Positions 7,331 through 13,473 of a stretch of DNA of 13,473 bases are shown here, in pieces. The notes beneath the pieces were generated by a model that did not search any database, had not been told where the DNA came from, and saw only the letters and a list, made by a program, of their open reading frames with translations. Position numbers and translations under genes: made by a program. The stretch is from Erginobacter sp964465735. GTDB lineage: Bacteria > Auribacterota > Erginobacteria > Erginobacterales > Erginobacteraceae. Numbering within the stretch: the stretch's first letter is position 1; the number at the start of each line of letters is the position of its first letter. The stretch is from positions 1 through 13,473 of the forward strand of contig CAYXKT010000073.1 in assembly GCA_964465735.1 (NCBI GenBank), given 5' to 3'.

Positions 7331-7375
7331 AAATTAAACGCGACATCAGACATTGAATCAATTTTGGATATCCCT

Positions 7376-8785
7376 ATGACTGATAATGCTTCGATGACCT
7401 CATCCAGTCCCTCTTTACCCCGGCGGGTCTGCCTGATCAGCCTCGGCTGTCCCAAGAACCTGGTTGACTCGGAAACGATGCTCGGGTCTCTCCCCCGGGA
7501 AAGTTTTCAGCCCACGGTTCAGATGGACGATGCGGATATTGTGGTGGTGAATACCTGCGGCTTTCTCCGTTCCGCCCGCCGGGAAGGGAGAGCGGCGATC
7601 CGGCGGGCGATCGAATGGCGGCGCCGGAGCGGGGGAATCCTGGTGGTGGCCGGGTGCCTGATCCAGTATTACGGGGAGCGATCGGAGAAGTTATTTCCCG
7701 AGGTCGATATCCTCCTCGGGGTCGGGGAGGGCGATTCCCTGGGCCGACTGCTGATCTCTCAATGTCCAAATCCGGCTTCACGTCTCACCTTGAGTCCGGT
7801 GCCCAGTTTCCCCTTTCACCGGGATCTTCCCCGATTGGTCTCCACCCCTCGCCACTGGGCCTACCTCCGCCTTGGCGACGGCTGCGATAACCACTGCGCC
7901 TACTGTCTGATCCCCACTCTCCGGGGTCCCTACCGGGAGCGGTCGTTTCCGGCGGTGCTAAAAGAGGCCCAACGCTTGGTCGAGCAAGGAGCGCGGGAAC
8001 TGATTCTGATCGCCCAGGATACGGCCGCTTACGGCCGTTCTTTTCCCGGAGGAAATGGATTGGAACTTTTGCTCAAGAGACTGCAGGCCATCGAGCCTCT
8101 TCAATGGATCCGGATTCTTTACGCTCATCCCCGACACGTTGACTTCGGCCTGCTGCGGGCGATCTCTTCTCTGGACAAGGTCTGCCCCTATCTCGACCTG
8201 CCAATCCAGCATATCGACGATGGGATTCTTCAAGAGATGGGGAGAAAGGTCGATTCCCGTCACATCTGGGAGATAATCGACCGGGCTCGGGAATTAATCC
8301 CCGGGATCAGTCTCCGCACTACCCTGATGGTGGGTTTCCCCGGGGAGGGGGAAGCCGAGTTTGCCCGATTGGTCGATTTTGTCAGCCGGGCCAGGTTTGA
8401 CCACCTGGGAGTATTTGCTTATTCCCGGGAGAAGGGGACCCGGGCCTCCCGGTTGGGGCCGGCTCCCCTCGGTTCGGTGGCCCGCCGCCGGAGCGAGATC
8501 ATAATGGAGATCCAGAGTGAGATCTCCGCTGAGCGCTTGCGTGCCCGCCGGGGAGAGGAGGCGGATATTCTCATCGACGGACCTTTCCCCGAATCGGGAA
8601 GTCCCCTGATGCTCGGTCGCGGTTCTTTTCAGGCCCCCGAGATTGATGGGATCGTGGTCGTAAAAGGGGTCGATTTAGAGGTCGGGGAGATGGCCCGGGT
8701 CCGGATAACCGATTCCTCTGAATATGACCTCTACGGGGTCGAAATTGGCCGCGACGCGGATAAGAAGCGGACAAGTATTCCTTGA
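7376..8785 (+). CDS. rimO: Ribosomal protein S12 methylthiotransferase RimO
   Basis: RimO is a radical-SAM, iron-sulfur enzyme that methylthiolates a conserved aspartate of ribosomal protein S12. The 469-residue protein has the N-terminal MTTase domain with its three cluster cysteines, Cys25 (ISLGCPKNLVDSE), Cys61 (NTCGF) and Cys94 (AGCLIQ). The radical-SAM CxxxCxxC is at Cys170, Cys174 and Cys177 (GDGCDNHCAYCLIP), and a TRAM-type domain lies at the C-terminus (ADILIDGPFPESG onward). The LGCPKN...DSE signature and the length favour RimO over MiaB or MtaB. The ATG at 7376 is preferred; a TTG at 7364 and an ATG at 7394 are in-frame alternatives, and none has a strong Shine-Dalgarno. It sits between a long gap upstream and pgsA downstream. 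Confidence 0.94.
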   Translation: MTDNASMTSSSPSLPRRVCLISLGCPKNLVDSETMLGSLPRESFQPTVQMDDADIVVVNTCGFLRSARREGRAAIRRAIEWRRRSGGILVVAGCLIQYYGERSEKLFPEVDILLGVGEGDSLGRLLISQCPNPASRLTLSPVPSFPFHRDLPRLVSTPRHWAYLRLGDGCDNHCAYCLIPTLRGPYRERSFPAVLKEAQRLVEQGARELILIAQDTAAYGRSFPGGNGLELLLKRLQAIEPLQWIRILYAHPRHVDFGLLRAISSLDKVCPYLDLPIQHIDDGILQEMGRKVDSRHIWEIIDRARELIPGISLRTTLMVGFPGEGEAEFARLVDFVSRARFDHLGVFAYSREKGTRASRLGPAPLGSVARRRSEIIMEIQSEISAERLRARRGEEADILIDGPFPESGSPLMLGRGSFQAPEIDGIVVVKGVDLEVGEMARVRITDSSEYDLYGVEIGRDADKKRTSIP

Positions 8786-8809
8786 GTTTGCCGGGAACCT
8801 GAATATAAT
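8782..8809 (+). promoter_or_regulatory. Candidate promoter for pgsA-pgpA at the rimO stop
   Basis: TTGAGT (8782-8787, 4 of 6 matches to the -35 box) and a perfect TATAAT (8804-8809) are separated by 16 bases. The -35 box contains the rimO stop codon (TGA, 8783-8785). The resulting leader to pgsA would be about 300 bases and would include the palindromic repeat at 8930-9010. Confidence 0.4.
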
Positions 8810-9118
8810 TAGGGCAATTTTGGCAGTCAAAAGTTTATGCCGATCAATTAACCGACGAACAGGCCGAGGTGATACAAGCGGAGCGGATGAGAAAGTGTGT
8901 GTACGAAAACCTCAAGCCACCGATAATCTGTCATTGCGAGCGAGAGCGAAGCAGCCTCAATCCATTGTCAGCTAAGAGATTGCTCTGTCGCTTTGCCCCT
9001 ACCAATGACATTGGACATAGCCTTTAATTACGAAGCACTACACTCAGTTATTCTATTTTATATCCTCTGTGGTTAATTATTTTTGACGGAACCCTGATCT
9101 TCCCAAGGCAAACTACCT
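8786..9118. other. Gene-free region between rimO and pgsA
   Basis: In these 333 bases I see the -10 half of a promoter candidate, a REP-like palindrome (8930-9010) and a very AT-rich stretch (about 9020-9085). An open frame crossing the rimO end (8724-8975) is a shadow without family resemblance. No RNA gene is evident. Confidence 0.6.
8930..9010. repeat. REP-like imperfect palindrome (CATTGCGAG family)
   Basis: The left arm begins TGTCATTGCGAGCGAG and continues AGCGAAGCAGCCTC. The right arm, GAGATTGCTCTGTCGC to CCAATGACA, is its imperfect reverse complement. The arms flank about 20 bases of less ordered sequence. I recall closely similar palindromes (CATTGCGAG...GCGAAGCAATCTC) as multicopy intergenic elements in many unrelated bacteria. 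Transcribed, it would fold into a long hairpin in the pgsA leader. It may be a non-autonomous mobile element of the REP/MITE kind; no mobilising gene is present here. Confidence 0.75.
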
Positions 9119-9736
9119 ATGAACCTGGCCAATAAATTAACCCTCGCCCGCCTGCTGGCCACGCCGCTCTTTGTTGTCTCCCTCACGGTCTCTTTTACCG
9201 GTAACTATACCGCGGCATTGATCATCTTTCTTCTGGCGATGATCACCGATTTTTTTGATGGCGCTCTGGCCCGGAGTCGGGGTCAGGTCACCGATGCCGG
9301 GAAACTGCTCGATCCCCTGGCCGACAAAATTCTCATCACCTCGGCCTTTATCATCTTTGTCGGGCTCGAGGAAGTCAGGCTTCCCGCCTGGCTGGTGATC
9401 ATCATCGTCAGCCGGGAGTTCGCGATTACCGGGTTAAGACTGGTGGCGGCCGGGAAGAATAAGATTATCCCCGCCGGTCGCTGGGGGAAGCATAAGACTC
9501 TATCCCAGGTGATCACCGTCTCTCTGATTCTGGTCTATCTCTGTCTCTATTATGATTCCCGGATTGAGATGGCCAATTATCGCCCCCTGCTGCTGATAAT
9601 GGTTTCCATCAGCGCGGCCTTCACCATCTCGTCCGGTCTCTACTATCTGATTCGCAATTCACGGGTTCTGGCGGATCTGACCGGGGATCCTTCCGGGCCC
9701 CGGACGGATAAAACTCCTCCAGAGAAAAGCCGATGA
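9119..9736 (+). CDS. pgsA: CDP-diacylglycerol--glycerol-3-phosphate 3-phosphatidyltransferase
   Basis: PgsA is an inner-membrane enzyme that joins CDP-diacylglycerol and glycerol-3-phosphate to form phosphatidylglycerol phosphate, the committed step to phosphatidylglycerol and cardiolipin. The CDP-alcohol phosphotransferase signature is complete: Asp44, Asp47-Gly48, Ala51-Arg52, Gly61, Asp65 and Asp69, in the order DxxDGxxARx8GxxxDxxxD. The N-terminus NLANKLTLARLLATPLF is typical of PgsA, and several hydrophobic segments fit a membrane protein. At 205 residues it is slightly longer than many relatives because of a polar C-terminal tail. AAGG about 9 bases before the ATG is a modest Shine-Dalgarno. 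It overlaps pgpA by 4 bases. Confidence 0.95.
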   Translation: MNLANKLTLARLLATPLFVVSLTVSFTGNYTAALIIFLLAMITDFFDGALARSRGQVTDAGKLLDPLADKILITSAFIIFVGLEEVRLPAWLVIIIVSREFAITGLRLVAAGKNKIIPAGRWGKHKTLSQVITVSLILVYLCLYYDSRIEMANYRPLLLIMVSISAAFTISSGLYYLIRNSRVLADLTGDPSGPRTDKTPPEKSR

Positions 9737-10251
9737 ACCCGGTATTCCGGCAGCGGGGCCGACTGGTGAAGATCCTGGCCGGATTCTTTGGTCTTGGCTT
9801 TTCCCCCGTTGCCCCGGGAACGTTCGGCGCTGCCGGGGGGGTGGGGTTATATCTTCTCATCCGTTACCTTCTGCCGGGTTTTATCCCGGTCTCCTGGACA
9901 GAGTTGCGGATCGGCTATCTTATCTTCCTCGCGATCTTTTTCCTGGTCGGGGTTCAGGTGGCGACCCGGGCGGAGAAGGAGTGGCGGCACCGGGATGATC
10001 ACCGGATAGTGATCGACGAGGCCTTCAGCATCTTTATCACCTTTCTCTCCCTTCCGGTTACCCCGGCGATCCTGATCGTCGGCTTCATCCTCAACCGGTT
10101 CTTTGATGTCCTCAAACCCTTCCCCATCCGCCGTCTGGAGAAGATCCCTGCTGGTTGGGGGGTGATGATCGACGATCTGATGGCTGGAATCTACAGCCGG
10201 CTCGCCCTGACAATGTTGATATACGGCGGGATTATCCAAGTTTCAGGGTAG
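9733..10251 (+). CDS. pgpA: Phosphatidylglycerophosphatase A
   Basis: PgpA removes the phosphate from phosphatidylglycerol phosphate, the product of PgsA, giving phosphatidylglycerol in the inner membrane. Family motifs are visible in order: GLGFSPVAPGTFG (residues 20-32), IDEAF with Asp95-Glu96, FFDVLKPFPIRRLE (123-136) and GVMIDDLMAG with Asp147-Asp148 (143-152). DEAFSIFITF departs from the more usual DExxG stretch. Length, 172 residues, is normal, and there are several hydrophobic segments. The ATG lies within the final codons of pgsA (ATGA overlap), so translation is probably coupled and the two consecutive enzymes are made together. Confidence 0.94.
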   Translation: MNPVFRQRGRLVKILAGFFGLGFSPVAPGTFGAAGGVGLYLLIRYLLPGFIPVSWTELRIGYLIFLAIFFLVGVQVATRAEKEWRHRDDHRIVIDEAFSIFITFLSLPVTPAILIVGFILNRFFDVLKPFPIRRLEKIPAGWGVMIDDLMAGIYSRLALTMLIYGGIIQVSG

Positions 10252-10318
10252 GGAAATTCCAGTTGCTTTAGCGTTTCCGCTGCCTGGCCGGCCCGGATCC
10301 CCGAGCTTTCGAATTGAG

Positions 10319-10347
10319 TTGTCTCTTCCGGGGAAAGTTCATATAGT
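10319..10347 (+). promoter_or_regulatory. Candidate promoter for the bamD-lptE-holA genes
   Basis: TTGTCT (10319-10324, 4 of 6) and TATAGT (10342-10347, 5 of 6) are separated by the ideal 17 bases. Transcription would begin near 10354, only about 4 bases before the ATG at 10358, giving an almost leaderless mRNA. That fits the lack of a Shine-Dalgarno there. Confidence 0.4.
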
Positions 10348-10357
10348 ATCTGTAGAG

Positions 10358-11302
10358 ATGAAAAATCGCTGTATAATTTATTTAGCCGCGGTCATCCTCC
10401 TGCTTCCTCTTATCCTGTCGGCCTGTCGGGGTATGGGGAATCGGGTAGATCCACTGTCTGGAGGAGAAGACCTGGAGCTTCGGGCGGCCCGGATTCTCTG
10501 GGAGGAGGGGCAGGCTCTCCAGGCCAAGGGAGAATGGTACCGGGCGGTGAAGATATACCGGGAGCTGATCAAAGACTATCCCCGCGTTCCCCAATCTCCC
10601 GAAGCCCAGTTTCAGATTGGGGTCTGTCTGGAGGAATTGGATGATCTTTACCCGGCTTTTCAGGCTTATCAGACTCTGTTAAAAGATTATCCTGGTAAAG
10701 GGAACTTAAGCGAGATTCTTCACCGTCAGTATCAGATCGGAAAGGCCTATCTGGAAGGGAGAAAGCGTTGGTTTCTCTTTTTCCGGATCCGTTCCGGCCT
10801 CAGCCGGGCGGAGGAGATATTTCGAACGGTACTGAATAACGCCACTTTCAGTAAGGTCTCCCCTCTGGCCCAGTACGGACTGGCTCGGACTTTCCAGTTG
10901 CGGGGAGATTACCAGGAGGCGATCCTGGAGTATGAGCAGATCCTGGTTAATTATCCCGGAACCGAGGTGGTTGCCTCCGCCCTTTTTCAGATCGGGGTCT
11001 GTTATTACCAGGAGGCGCTCCTATCCGATTACGATCAGCGGGAGGTTAACGAGGCTGTCCGGAATCTAAAGCGGTTTACCCATTCCTATCCCGATGATCC
11101 CCGCAGTTCGCGGGCGGAAGCGATGGTGGCCGAACTGATCGATCGGAAAGCGAAAAAAGCTTTCGATATCGCCAAATACTATGAAAAGAAGGGTTCGGAA
11201 GACGGGGCCCGGATTTATTACCGGGAGGTAGCGGAGAGATATCCGGAATCGAAATACGCCCAACCGGCTCGAAAGAAACTGGAGAAGCTCAAAAGTGACT
11301 GA
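10358..11302 (+). CDS. bamD: BamD-like outer membrane assembly lipoprotein
   Basis: BamD is a periplasm-facing lipoprotein of the BAM complex, which folds beta-barrel proteins into the outer membrane. The 314-residue product begins with a lipoprotein signal peptide (basic KNR, hydrophobic core, lipobox LSAC) that would be cleaved before Cys23. The rest is a series of TPR-type helix pairs, for example WYRAVKIYRELIKDYP, AFQAYQTLLKDYPG and YQEAILEYEQILVNYPG. Its end, AFDIAKYYEKKG followed by YYREVAERYPESKYA, resembles the C-terminal part of BamD. It is longer than E. coli BamD (about 245 residues), with extra sequence in the middle repeats. The ATG at 10358 is chosen because it gives a proper signal peptide; a TTG at 10319 would add 13 residues before it. 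A YbgF/CpoB-like TPR protein is the main alternative. Overlap with lptE supports BamD. Confidence 0.8.
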   Translation: MKNRCIIYLAAVILLLPLILSACRGMGNRVDPLSGGEDLELRAARILWEEGQALQAKGEWYRAVKIYRELIKDYPRVPQSPEAQFQIGVCLEELDDLYPAFQAYQTLLKDYPGKGNLSEILHRQYQIGKAYLEGRKRWFLFFRIRSGLSRAEEIFRTVLNNATFSKVSPLAQYGLARTFQLRGDYQEAILEYEQILVNYPGTEVVASALFQIGVCYYQEALLSDYDQREVNEAVRNLKRFTHSYPDDPRSSRAEAMVAELIDRKAKKAFDIAKYYEKKGSEDGARIYYREVAERYPESKYAQPARKKLEKLKSD

Positions 11303-11846
11303 TCGTAACGATTCAGTGGGCCGGAGGGGGAGAAAAAGAATCCGGCCGGGACCGGGTCTGCTGGTCCTGCTGGTTGTTCTCCATTTTTCCGCCTGCGGGC
11401 CCTACCGACTGGGGACCAGCCTTCCCGACCGTCTGCAATCGGTTTACGTCCCCACTTTTGCCAATGAGACCTATGAGCCGGGGATCGAAATCGATATCAC
11501 CGACGCGGTCATTACCCGTTTCCGGCAGGACGGCAACCTCCAGCCGGTGGGGGAGGGGGCGGCGGATACGGTGGTGACGGGAAATATCACCGGCTGGAAC
11601 CGCCGGGTGCTCGCCTATACCGGTCGAAAGGAGAGCGATGTCGAGGAGTATCGGCTCTATGTGACCGCGGTAATCACCTTCCGGGAACTTTCGACCGGGG
11701 AAGAACTGATCCGGCACCAGTCTGTCCAGGGCTATACCGATTTCTATCTGGAGGGGGATCTGCACTCAGCGGAAGTCGCTGCCCGCCCCCGGGCTTTCCA
11801 GGATCTGGCCCGAAACATTGTCGATGCGGTTGTCTCGATCTGGTAA
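11295..11846 (+). CDS. lptE: LptE-like LPS-assembly lipoprotein
   Basis: LptE is an outer-membrane lipoprotein that plugs the LptD barrel and helps deliver lipopolysaccharide to the cell surface. The 183-residue frame starts with GTG at 11295, overlapping the BamD-like gene by 8 bases, with GGAGAAG 7 bases upstream as a good Shine-Dalgarno. An Arg/Lys-rich N-terminus and a hydrophobic core lead to the lipobox FSAC, with Cys34 as the lipidated residue, followed by GPYRLGTSLPDRLQSVYVPTF. That start, the segment IDITDAVITRFRQDG, and the later VTGNITGWNRRVLAY and RELSTGEELI stretches match the LptE fold pattern. Family identity is moderately secure because LptE diverges fast; the neighbouring holA (lptE-holA in E. 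coli) supports it. Confidence 0.8.
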   Translation: MTDRNDSVGRRGRKRIRPGPGLLVLLVVLHFSACGPYRLGTSLPDRLQSVYVPTFANETYEPGIEIDITDAVITRFRQDGNLQPVGEGAADTVVTGNITGWNRRVLAYTGRKESDVEEYRLYVTAVITFRELSTGEELIRHQSVQGYTDFYLEGDLHSAEVAARPRAFQDLARNIVDAVVSIW

Positions 11847-11929
11847 CTCCGGCTGCCGGACAGATAATTTCTGATGTTTTTTTGCTCCTTTCCGGTCCGA
11901 ATCACAGTCGGGAAATCGCCTTCACCATT

Positions 11930-12907
11930 ATGAAAAAACTCCTTCCGGTTTACTGTCTGGTCGGCGAGGACGGATATCGACAGCGGCAGTATCTCGCCGA
12001 ACTCAAGAGCCGCCTGCTGGCCGGGGACGATAATTCTCTCAACTACGATTATCTCCTGGCTGAGGAAGTGGATCCCGCCCGGGTCCTCGACGCGGCTCGG
12101 ACCCCGGCCTGGGACCTCTTCTCCGCCGGGGGCGGGGCCGGGCGGTCCGCCCGGCTAATAGTGGTTGACGGAGCGGAGTCTTTCTCCGCCGAGCAGTGGC
12201 GGAAGCTGAAGGATTATCTCTTTGATCCCAACCCGCTTTCCTGTCTGGTCTTCCTGGTCGCCAGTCCAAAAAAAGAATGGAAGGGGAGCAAATATTGTCC
12301 GGCCAAATACCAGGTCAGTTTCGCGCCTCTGAGAAAAGATCAGCTCCGCGGATGGATCGGCCGGGAGGGGTCCCGCCGGGGGATTACTCTCACCGGGAGA
12401 CAGATTGAACAGTGCGCCCTGGCCGCCGGGGAAGACCTGGGTGAGCTTGCCAACAGCCTGGAGCGATTGGCGCTCTATAAAGGTGGTGAGGGCCCGGTAT
12501 CCGATCGGGAGTTCCAGGAGTTGATCGGGTCCGGTCAGGAGGGCTCGGTCTTCGACCTGACCGAACTGGCCGCTACCGGCCAGGCCGGGGAGGCTCTCGC
12601 CCTGCTTAACCATCTCCTTGACGAGGGTGAGGCGCCCTTGAAAATCTTCTCCCTGATCACGAGTTCGGTGCGGAAACTCTGGTTGGGGGCGGATGCCTGG
12701 GAGCGGACCAAGGACCCCCGAGTGGTTGTGGCAGCGGCCGGGGTGAGGTTTTACCAGAAACAGTTTCTCCGGCAGGTCAGGAGACTCTCCCGAAGCCGGA
12801 TGGCTTTCTGGTATGGCCGTCTGGTGGAGACCGACTGGGCCCTCAAGGGCGGGGAAAAAGACGGAAGACTGGCCTTGGAACGATTGCTGATCGACCTGGC
12901 CGGGTAA
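11930..12907 (+). CDS. holA: DNA polymerase III subunit delta
   Basis: Delta is the wrench of the clamp loader: it opens the beta sliding clamp during loading on DNA. The 325-residue protein has the usual length and pattern. The N-terminal LPVYCLVGEDGYRQRQY (residues 5-21) replaces a P-loop in a non-catalytic AAA+-like fold. A central RLIVVDGAESFSAEQWRKLKDYL and CLVFLVASPKKEW follow, and the C-terminal helical domain has ALALLNHLLDEGEAPLKIFSLI and a LWLGADAW stretch. The ATG at 11930 matches the family start; an in-frame TTG at 11882 would add 16 unlikely residues. It lies 83 bases after lptE. The spacer has a TCCGG/CCGGA hairpin and a separate seven-T run, too far apart for a convincing terminator. 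No strong Shine-Dalgarno is seen. Confidence 0.92.
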   Translation: MKKLLPVYCLVGEDGYRQRQYLAELKSRLLAGDDNSLNYDYLLAEEVDPARVLDAARTPAWDLFSAGGGAGRSARLIVVDGAESFSAEQWRKLKDYLFDPNPLSCLVFLVASPKKEWKGSKYCPAKYQVSFAPLRKDQLRGWIGREGSRRGITLTGRQIEQCALAAGEDLGELANSLERLALYKGGEGPVSDREFQELIGSGQEGSVFDLTELAATGQAGEALALLNHLLDEGEAPLKIFSLITSSVRKLWLGADAWERTKDPRVVVAAAGVRFYQKQFLRQVRRLSRSRMAFWYGRLVETDWALKGGEKDGRLALERLLIDLAG

Positions 12908-12982
12908 ATTGAGGAACCGCCCTGCCCTCACCGGGATAGATGGGAGCGCGAGTCCAACCGCCGCGAGGTAGGCAAGACCGGA

Positions 12983-13276
12983 TTATTCCGCCGCGGCGGC
13001 GGAGGTGGTTTCGACGGAGAGTGAACGGAGGGAACGGGTCATCCGGGATTTCTTCCGATCGGAGTAATTTTTCTTGACCAGACCTTTTCCGGCGGCTTTA
13101 TCGAGGAAGGAATGCGCCTTGAGCATTTCCAGCTGGGCTTGTTCCCGATTGCCGTCCTTGATCGCGTTCTCAAAAGCTTTCAACTGGGTGCGGAGGCGGG
13201 CCCGGGCCGCCCGGTTGATCTCCCGCCGGGTTTCATTCTGGCGCAGCCGTTTGGCGGCTGATACTGACTGGGGCAT
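12983..13276 (-). CDS. rpsT: 30S ribosomal protein S20
   Basis: S20 binds 16S rRNA early in small-subunit assembly. The 97-residue basic protein shows the family features: SAAKRLRQNETRREINRAAR near the N-terminus, LKAFENAIKDGN, a LDKAAGKGLVKKN core and the NYSDRKKSRMTRSL helix. The C-terminal tail SVETTSAAAAE is a small extension; its alanine codons form a perfect 12-base palindrome, CCGCCGCGGCGG (12988-12999 on the + strand). AGGAG (complement of 13286-13290) lies 9 bases before the ATG. It is convergent to holA with 75 bases between, and I see no clear terminator there. The Met-Pro-Gln start replaces the more common Met-Ala/Pro-Asn form. Confidence 0.95.
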   Translation of the reverse strand: MPQSVSAAKRLRQNETRREINRAARARLRTQLKAFENAIKDGNREQAQLEMLKAHSFLDKAAGKGLVKKNYSDRKKSRMTRSLRSLSVETTSAAAAE

Positions 13277-13316
13277 AATCGTTATCTCCTGTTATGACGT
13301 GGCTGGGTTTTTCTAA

Positions 13317-13385
13317 ATCACTATCGGGATCACTATCAGATTCCTGAGTCGGCAAAACCTCGATCCCGATAGCGATCCCGATTGA
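13317..13385. repeat. Paired 12-bp tandem repeats forming a palindrome upstream of rpsT
   Basis: ATCACTATC occurs at 13317-13325 and 13329-13337, with a 12-base period. GATCCCGATAGC (13362-13373) is followed directly by GATCCCGATTGA (13374-13385). The two pairs are mutually inverted: 13317-13331 and 13362-13376 are complementary at 14 of 15 positions around 30 bases. In the rpsT transcript the single mismatch would be a G-U pair. It may be a dispersed intergenic repeat; GGGATCGCTATC strings of this type are familiar to me from other genomes. An operator or mRNA leader structure is also possible. Confidence 0.7.
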
Positions 13386-13416
13386 GATTAAAGTGTACGG
13401 CACATTGTTGAGCTAA

Positions 13417-13473
13417 ACTTAAACCTAAGTTGAGCGATTATTGCGGATGAAATGTGCTAAGATTTTGCCGGCC
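13417..13473 (-). repeat. Right arm of terminal inverted repeat
   Basis: This is the inverted partner of the repeat at 12-68: 13431-13473 is the exact reverse complement of 12-54, and 13417-13430 is a diverged continuation. It lies upstream of rpsT, beyond the paired 12-bp repeats. The window ends at the repeat's outer boundary, so any flanking target duplication cannot be examined. Confidence 0.85.

Larger units (their letters stand above)
6923..7375. other. Long gene-free region between rodZ and rimO
   Basis: This 453-base stretch is clearly richer in AT than its neighbours. Open frames at 6992-7213 (+) and 6934-7179 (-) overlap each other, have no Shine-Dalgarno and resemble no family I know, so I do not call them genes. 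The region holds an inverted repeat AATATCCAA (7017-7025) / TTGGATATT (7130-7138), followed near its left arm by GAATGTCGAATATT (7030-7043). That wording resembles dispersed intergenic repeats I recall from other bacteria. It also holds a hairpin-plus-extended -10 motif (7173-7207) and a 28-codon ORF (7244-7330). Confidence 0.6.

Noticed and set aside
9083..9118. TTGACG at 9083-9088 as a pgsA promoter
   Set aside because: No acceptable -10 box lies 16-18 bases downstream, and the pgsA ATG is too close.
11848..11883. Intrinsic terminator after lptE
   Set aside because: The TCCGG/CCGGA stem is short and the seven-T run begins about 16 bases after it; only a 4-bp stem lies nearer.
12155..12931. 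258-codon - strand frame over holA
   Set aside because: It is entirely antisense to holA, whose frame matches the delta family; the antisense product has no recognisable domain.
12908..12982. tRNA or bidirectional terminator between holA and rpsT
   Set aside because: No T-loop-like GGTTCGANTCC, no cloverleaf and no stem followed by a T-run on either strand.
12..13473. Composite transposon bounded by the terminal inverted repeats
   Set aside because: All genes between the repeats are core housekeeping genes, there is no transposase or integrase, and no target duplication can be seen.

Overview
The window is a compact run of bacterial housekeeping genes: eleven on the + strand (riboflavin kinase/FAD synthetase, ribosomal protein S15, polynucleotide phosphorylase, FtsK, a RodZ-like protein, RimO, PgsA, PgpA, a BamD-like lipoprotein, an LptE-like lipoprotein, DNA polymerase III delta) and one on the - strand (ribosomal protein S20). 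Outer-membrane assembly (BamD-like) and LPS-transport (LptE-like) lipoproteins point to a diderm bacterium. Coding DNA is GC-rich with frequent CGG/CGC arginine codons, and the intergenic DNA is visibly richer in AT. The gene order resembles conserved clusters of deep-branching diderms (PVC-type, Omnitrophota- or Auribacterota-like lineages). That placement is a guess from memory; the phylum cannot be fixed from the sequence alone.

Layout. Positions 1-358 are gene-free and hold one arm of a terminal inverted repeat plus two hairpins. Positions 359-3814 carry ribF, rpsO and pnp, a classic translation/RNA-decay block. Positions 3859-6922 carry ftsK and a rodZ-like gene, linking chromosome segregation, division and cell shape. 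A 453-base gene-free gap follows, with a strong extended -10 motif and a tiny ORF, then rimO (7376-8785). A 333-base gap contains a REP-like palindrome, then pgsA and pgpA overlap by 4 bases and encode consecutive steps of phosphatidylglycerol synthesis. A BamD-like gene and lptE overlap by 8 bases, followed by holA. rpsT is convergent to holA, and its upstream region holds a repeat-rich palindrome and the second arm of the terminal inverted repeat, which ends exactly at the last base.

How the genes fit together. The set serves growth: ribosome proteins and modification (S15, S20, RimO on S12), RNA turnover (PNPase), flavin cofactors, replication (delta clamp-loader subunit), chromosome translocation (FtsK), shape (RodZ) and envelope building (PgsA/PgpA, BamD, LptE). 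I found no transposase, phage gene, CRISPR array, toxin-antitoxin pair, defence gene, tRNA or rRNA. I see no convincing new biological system. The unusual material lies between the genes: an exact 43-bp inverted repeat at the two ends (probably a multicopy element where an assembly broke), a CATTGCGAG-type palindrome, paired 12-bp repeats before rpsT, and a few good promoter candidates, one of which would make the BamD-like mRNA nearly leaderless.
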